Below, in pieces: positions 61,525-64,000 of a DNA stretch of 64,000 bases. This DNA is from Bacteroidales bacterium (lineage in GTDB: Bacteria > Bacteroidota > Bacteroidia > Bacteroidales > UBA932). The notes under the pieces are model-generated. The model was not told the origin of the DNA and made no database searches. It worked only from the letters and a program-made list of their open reading frames with translations. The position numbers were made by a program, and so were the translations under genes. How positions within the stretch are numbered: the first letter of the stretch is position 1; each line of letters opens with the position of its first letter. The DNA is taken from positions 62,001-126,000 of the forward strand of contig JAFRNC010000001.1 in assembly GCA_017430365.1 (NCBI GenBank). The letters run 5' to 3'.

Positions 61525-63576
61525 ATGAAACGTTTTACGAATAGAATCATACATTGCGGCTGGCTGGTTTCTTTCCTGTTGCTGGTGCCGCTTGCGTCGG
61601 TAACGTTTACCGCGTGCGGCAACCCTGCTCCGGAACTCAACATTTCGATGGAGACCGATTTCAGCGGTGTGCTTGCGGCGCTAAACAACGCGAATACGTC
61701 GTTGAGCGACAAGCTTTCTTCGATTGAAAAGGCGATGTCCGACGGCCTGGCAGACAGTCAGGAAGCGCTCGAAATGGTCCGCAAGGCCGTGGAGTCGATG
61801 AACGGCACGATGGCCGAGAAACTGGCGACCATCGAAACGGCCATCCAGTCGCAGACCACGAGTCTGGAAACGAAGATCGCCCTGGTTGAGGCCGCCGTGA
61901 AGAACGGCTTCGCCGATGCGAAGACGCAGCAGGAACTGCTGAAGCAGGCCATTGAATCGCTGGGCGGCACGATGGCCGAGAAACTGGCGGCCATCGAGAC
62001 GGCCGTCAAGGAACAGGCGACGAGCCTGGAGACGAAGCTCAGCCTGGTCGAAGCCGCCGTGACCAACGGCCTGGCCGACGTCAAGACGGCCCAGGAGCTG
62101 GTTAAGGAAGCGATCGAAGCCCTGGGCGGCACAATGGAGGAGAAACTTGCCGCCATCGAAACGGCTCTCCAAAGCCAGACGACCGACCTGGGCGCCAAAT
62201 TCGCCCTGGTCGAGACGGCGGTGAAGGAAGGCTTTGCCGACCAGAAAGCCCAGGAAGACTTGCTGAAAGAAGCCATCGAGTCGCTGCAGGGTACTGTTGA
62301 AGAGAAACTCGCTGCCCTCGAAGAAGCGATGAAGAGCCAGACCTCCAGCCTGGAAACGAAACTGGATGCCATCGAGACGGCGGTGGAGAACGGCGTTGCC
62401 GACGCCAAGGAGCAGCGTGCGCTGATTCAAAAGGCGGTCGAATCGCTGGCAGGCACGGAGGCCGAGAAACTTGCGAAGATCGAGCAGGCCATTACGAGCC
62501 AGACGACCACGCTGTCGTCGAAGCTGGCCACCATCGAGGCGGCTGTCAAGAACGGTGCGAGCGACGAAGCCACGGCACTGGAAGCCATTAAGACGGCGAT
62601 TGAGACGTCGGGCACCACCACGGCGGAGAAACTCACGGCCCTCGAACAGGCAATTGGCGGCCAGACGACCGACTTGACGACGAAGCTTGTGGCGATTCAG
62701 CAAGCCGTGACAGGTGGCGTCGCCGACGTCACCGACGCGCTGGCCCTGGTCAAGACGGCGGTGGAAGCCATCCCTGGCTCCCTGACATCGCTCGACACGG
62801 ACCTGAGCGCCAAGATCGCCGAAGTGTTGACGGCCATCGGCGCCGTCAACACCACGCTCACCACCGGCGCTGTCGCCACGGCACTGTCGAACATCCTCGA
62901 TGCCATCACGGGCCAAACTGACTATAGTGACATCCTCACAACCATCCTGGAAGTCCTCGAAGTCTTGGTCCCCAAGGAAATCAACGGCCACGCCTATGTG
63001 GAGATGGGCGATGGCCTCAAATGGGCCACCTGCAACATCGGCGCGGAGAATCCGTGGGACTACGGCGACTACTACGCTTGGGGCGAGACGGCCACGAAGG
63101 AAAGTTATGCTTGGACCAACTACATCTTTGCCAAAGACCCTTCTGATTATAGTAATGGGGTGAAGAAGTATTCCGAAGAAGACTCGTATAAGACGTTGTT
63201 TCCTGAAGACGATGCTGCGACGAGCCTTTGGAAGGATCCCTGGCGTATGCCGACGGTCGAAGAATGGGCGGTGCTACGCGACGCGACGCTCTACACCTGG
63301 AAGTGGGAAACCAATTACAACGGTTCCGGCAAGAATGGCATGCTTGTGACCCGCAAGGAAGGAACCGGCCCTTGCGCCGGAAACAGCATATTCCTTCCCG
63401 CCGCTGGGCGCTGGTTCCAGTCCCTATGGCTCTATGGGGGTTCCCAGGGGTTTTATTGGTCCTCTTCTCTTGATACAGCTTTGTTCGCCATGGGCGTGGA
63501 GGTATTAGATTCAGGTTTCAGGTGGTTAACCGCCGACCGTTATGCCGGGCTCAATGTCCGTCCCGTCACAGAATAA
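61525..63576 (+). CDS. Stalk lipoprotein 3: six repeats plus FISUMP head
   Basis: 683 aa. Lipoprotein signal (VTFTAC, Cys31), 63-residue spacer, six 54-residue repeats at 95-418 (nt 61807-62778), linker, and FISUMP head at 489-683 (YVEMGDGLKWATCNIGA, GDYYAWGETATK, WRMPTVEEWAVL, NSIFLPAAGRWF, GFYWSSSLDT, LNVRPVTE). Head similarity to lipoprotein 1 is clear but incomplete, with different insert loops. Its repeats match those at the same position in genes 1 and 2 better than their own neighbours. Followed by a strong terminator. Confidence 0.88.
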   Translation: MKRFTNRIIHCGWLVSFLLLVPLASVTFTACGNPAPELNISMETDFSGVLAALNNANTSLSDKLSSIEKAMSDGLADSQEALEMVRKAVESMNGTMAEKLATIETAIQSQTTSLETKIALVEAAVKNGFADAKTQQELLKQAIESLGGTMAEKLAAIETAVKEQATSLETKLSLVEAAVTNGLADVKTAQELVKEAIEALGGTMEEKLAAIETALQSQTTDLGAKFALVETAVKEGFADQKAQEDLLKEAIESLQGTVEEKLAALEEAMKSQTSSLETKLDAIETAVENGVADAKEQRALIQKAVESLAGTEAEKLAKIEQAITSQTTTLSSKLATIEAAVKNGASDEATALEAIKTAIETSGTTTAEKLTALEQAIGGQTTDLTTKLVAIQQAVTGGVADVTDALALVKTAVEAIPGSLTSLDTDLSAKIAEVLTAIGAVNTTLTTGAVATALSNILDAITGQTDYSDILTTILEVLEVLVPKEINGHAYVEMGDGLKWATCNIGAENPWDYGDYYAWGETATKESYAWTNYIFAKDPSDYSNGVKKYSEEDSYKTLFPEDDAATSLWKDPWRMPTVEEWAVLRDATLYTWKWETNYNGSGKNGMLVTRKEGTGPCAGNSIFLPAAGRWFQSLWLYGGSQGFYWSSSLDTALFAMGVEVLDSGFRWLTADRYAGLNVRPVTE

Positions 63577-63579
63577 TTA

Positions 63580-63610
63580 AAAACCGGGAGTCCTTTTGAC
63601 TCCCGGTTTT
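63580..63610. terminator. Terminator after the stalk-lipoprotein cassette
   Basis: Perfect 13-bp stem AAAACCGGGAGTC / GACTCCCGGTTTT with CTTTT loop; A and T flanks make it bidirectional. Confidence 0.9.
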
Positions 63611-63625
63611 CATATCCTTTTCTTT

Positions 63626-63892
63626 CGGGGCAGCGCCCCGTTAAAAAAGTCGCCATCAGGCGACCGCCGGAGGCCGGTGCTTTGCTACAACTGCTTATTA
63701 ACGCAAAACTCCCGGCATTAGCAAAGCACTAAGGCCGGGAGGCGCGGGGTTCGGGGCAGCGCCCCGTTAAATAAGTCGCCATCAGGCGACCGCCGGAGGC
63801 CGGTGCTTTGCTACAGCTGCTCATTAACGCACAACTCCCGGCATTAGCAAAGCACTAAGGCCGGGAGGCGCGGGGTTCGGGGCAGCGCCCCG
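63626..63892. repeat. 126-bp tandem repeat, about 2.1 copies
   Basis: Units start at 63626, 63752 and (partial) 63878, each with CGGGGCAGCGCCCCG. Each full unit holds three hairpins: CGGGGC-AGC-GCCCCG, GTCGCC-ATCA-GGCGAC, and a long stem built on GTGCTTTGCTA / TAGCAAAGCAC. The copies differ at only a few bases. No gene is seen in 63611-63892. Confidence 0.95.
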
Positions 63893-64000
63893 TTAAAACT
63901 TATGAATCGCCAGGCCGCTGCGGAGCTTCGGCTCGAACCAGGTGGTCTTGGGCGGCATGATATTGCCGGTATCGGCAATATCGATCAGCTGCTTCATCGA
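63893..64000 (-). CDS. DUF1015 family protein, C-terminal fragment
   Basis: The last 35 codons of a minus-strand gene that continues beyond the window. It reads KQLIDIADTGNIMPPKTTWF, then EPKLRSGLAIHKF and a TAA stop. The PPK-T-WFEPK-R-GL ending matches the C-terminus of DUF1015 proteins as I recall it; the function of the family is not known. It converges on the stalk cassette across the tandem repeat. Confidence 0.7.
   Translation of the reverse strand, partial: SMKQLIDIADTGNIMPPKTTWFEPKLRSGLAIHKF

Noticed and set aside
57280..62991. Long antisense open frames of 220-440 codons on the minus strand across the stalk repeats
   Set aside because: They mirror the repeat of the plus-strand genes, have low-complexity Ala/Ser/Val or Arg/Gly/Leu composition, no start context and no promoter.
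63626..63892. Possible CRISPR array
   Set aside because: Period of 126 bp, no short repeat/spacer alternation, whole unit repeated, no cas genes.

Overview
The window is about 57-60% GC and reads as chromosomal DNA of a member of the Bacteroidota, most likely Bacteroidales (Rikenellaceae/Alistipes-like is a guess; no rRNA is present to place it). The grounds are promoters of the TTG-N19-TAnnTTTG type, almost no Shine-Dalgarno sequences, FISUMP-domain lipoproteins, a radical-SAM/lipoprotein pair typed as Bacteroidetes, and several genes whose start codon lies only 4-9 nt after the promoter box.

Left part (1-20.6 kb): two back-to-back nucleotide operons. The minus strand carries pyrC-pyrK-pyrD-pyrF-pyrE-pyrB, preceded by a short leader with a 16-codon peptide ORF and an intrinsic terminator directly in front of pyrC, i.e. 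a likely attenuator. The plus strand carries purE-purL-purM-purN-purH-purD-folD. These are followed by a POT peptide transporter, a 2-hydroxyacid dehydrogenase, LemA and a DUF2207 membrane protein. PyrB has an unusual C-terminal zinc domain like that of PyrI without the allosteric domain.

Middle (20.6-39.4 kb): secreted GH20 hexosaminidase, a hicAB toxin-antitoxin locus whose hicA is frameshifted, a beta-carbonic anhydrase, tRNA-Leu, a decayed chimera of two unrelated genes, a GT4 glycosyltransferase, menaquinone methyltransferase, GuaA, BipA/TypA, DUF177-rpmF, tRNA-Arg, DinB-TcdA, a small lipoprotein with a partner radical SAM/SPASM protein, an M48 lipoprotein peptidase, an M3 peptidase and a secreted nucleoside hydrolase.

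Right part (39.5-56.4 kb): anaerobic-type cobalamin synthesis. Four consecutive genes are each two-enzyme fusions (CbiH-CbiC, CbiE-CbiT, CbiG-CbiF, CbiJ-CbiD). cobC, cobS, cobU and cobT lie nearby, with a GH51 arabinofuranosidase and a CzcA-type heavy-metal RND efflux operon in between. No B12 riboswitch was seen.

End (56.5-64 kb): an outer-membrane barrel gene followed by three tandem paralogous lipoproteins. Each has six 54-residue helical repeats in the same order, and the C-terminal heads are exchanged (two FISUMP heads and one unrecognised ~260-residue head). This cassette is the strongest candidate for an undescribed system. It is followed by a strong terminator, a 126-bp tandem repeat and the end of a DUF1015 gene.

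Scattered non-coding structure includes three copies of a ~120-bp palindromic element with a covarying inner stem, and a different 128-bp palindrome between pyrD and pyrF.
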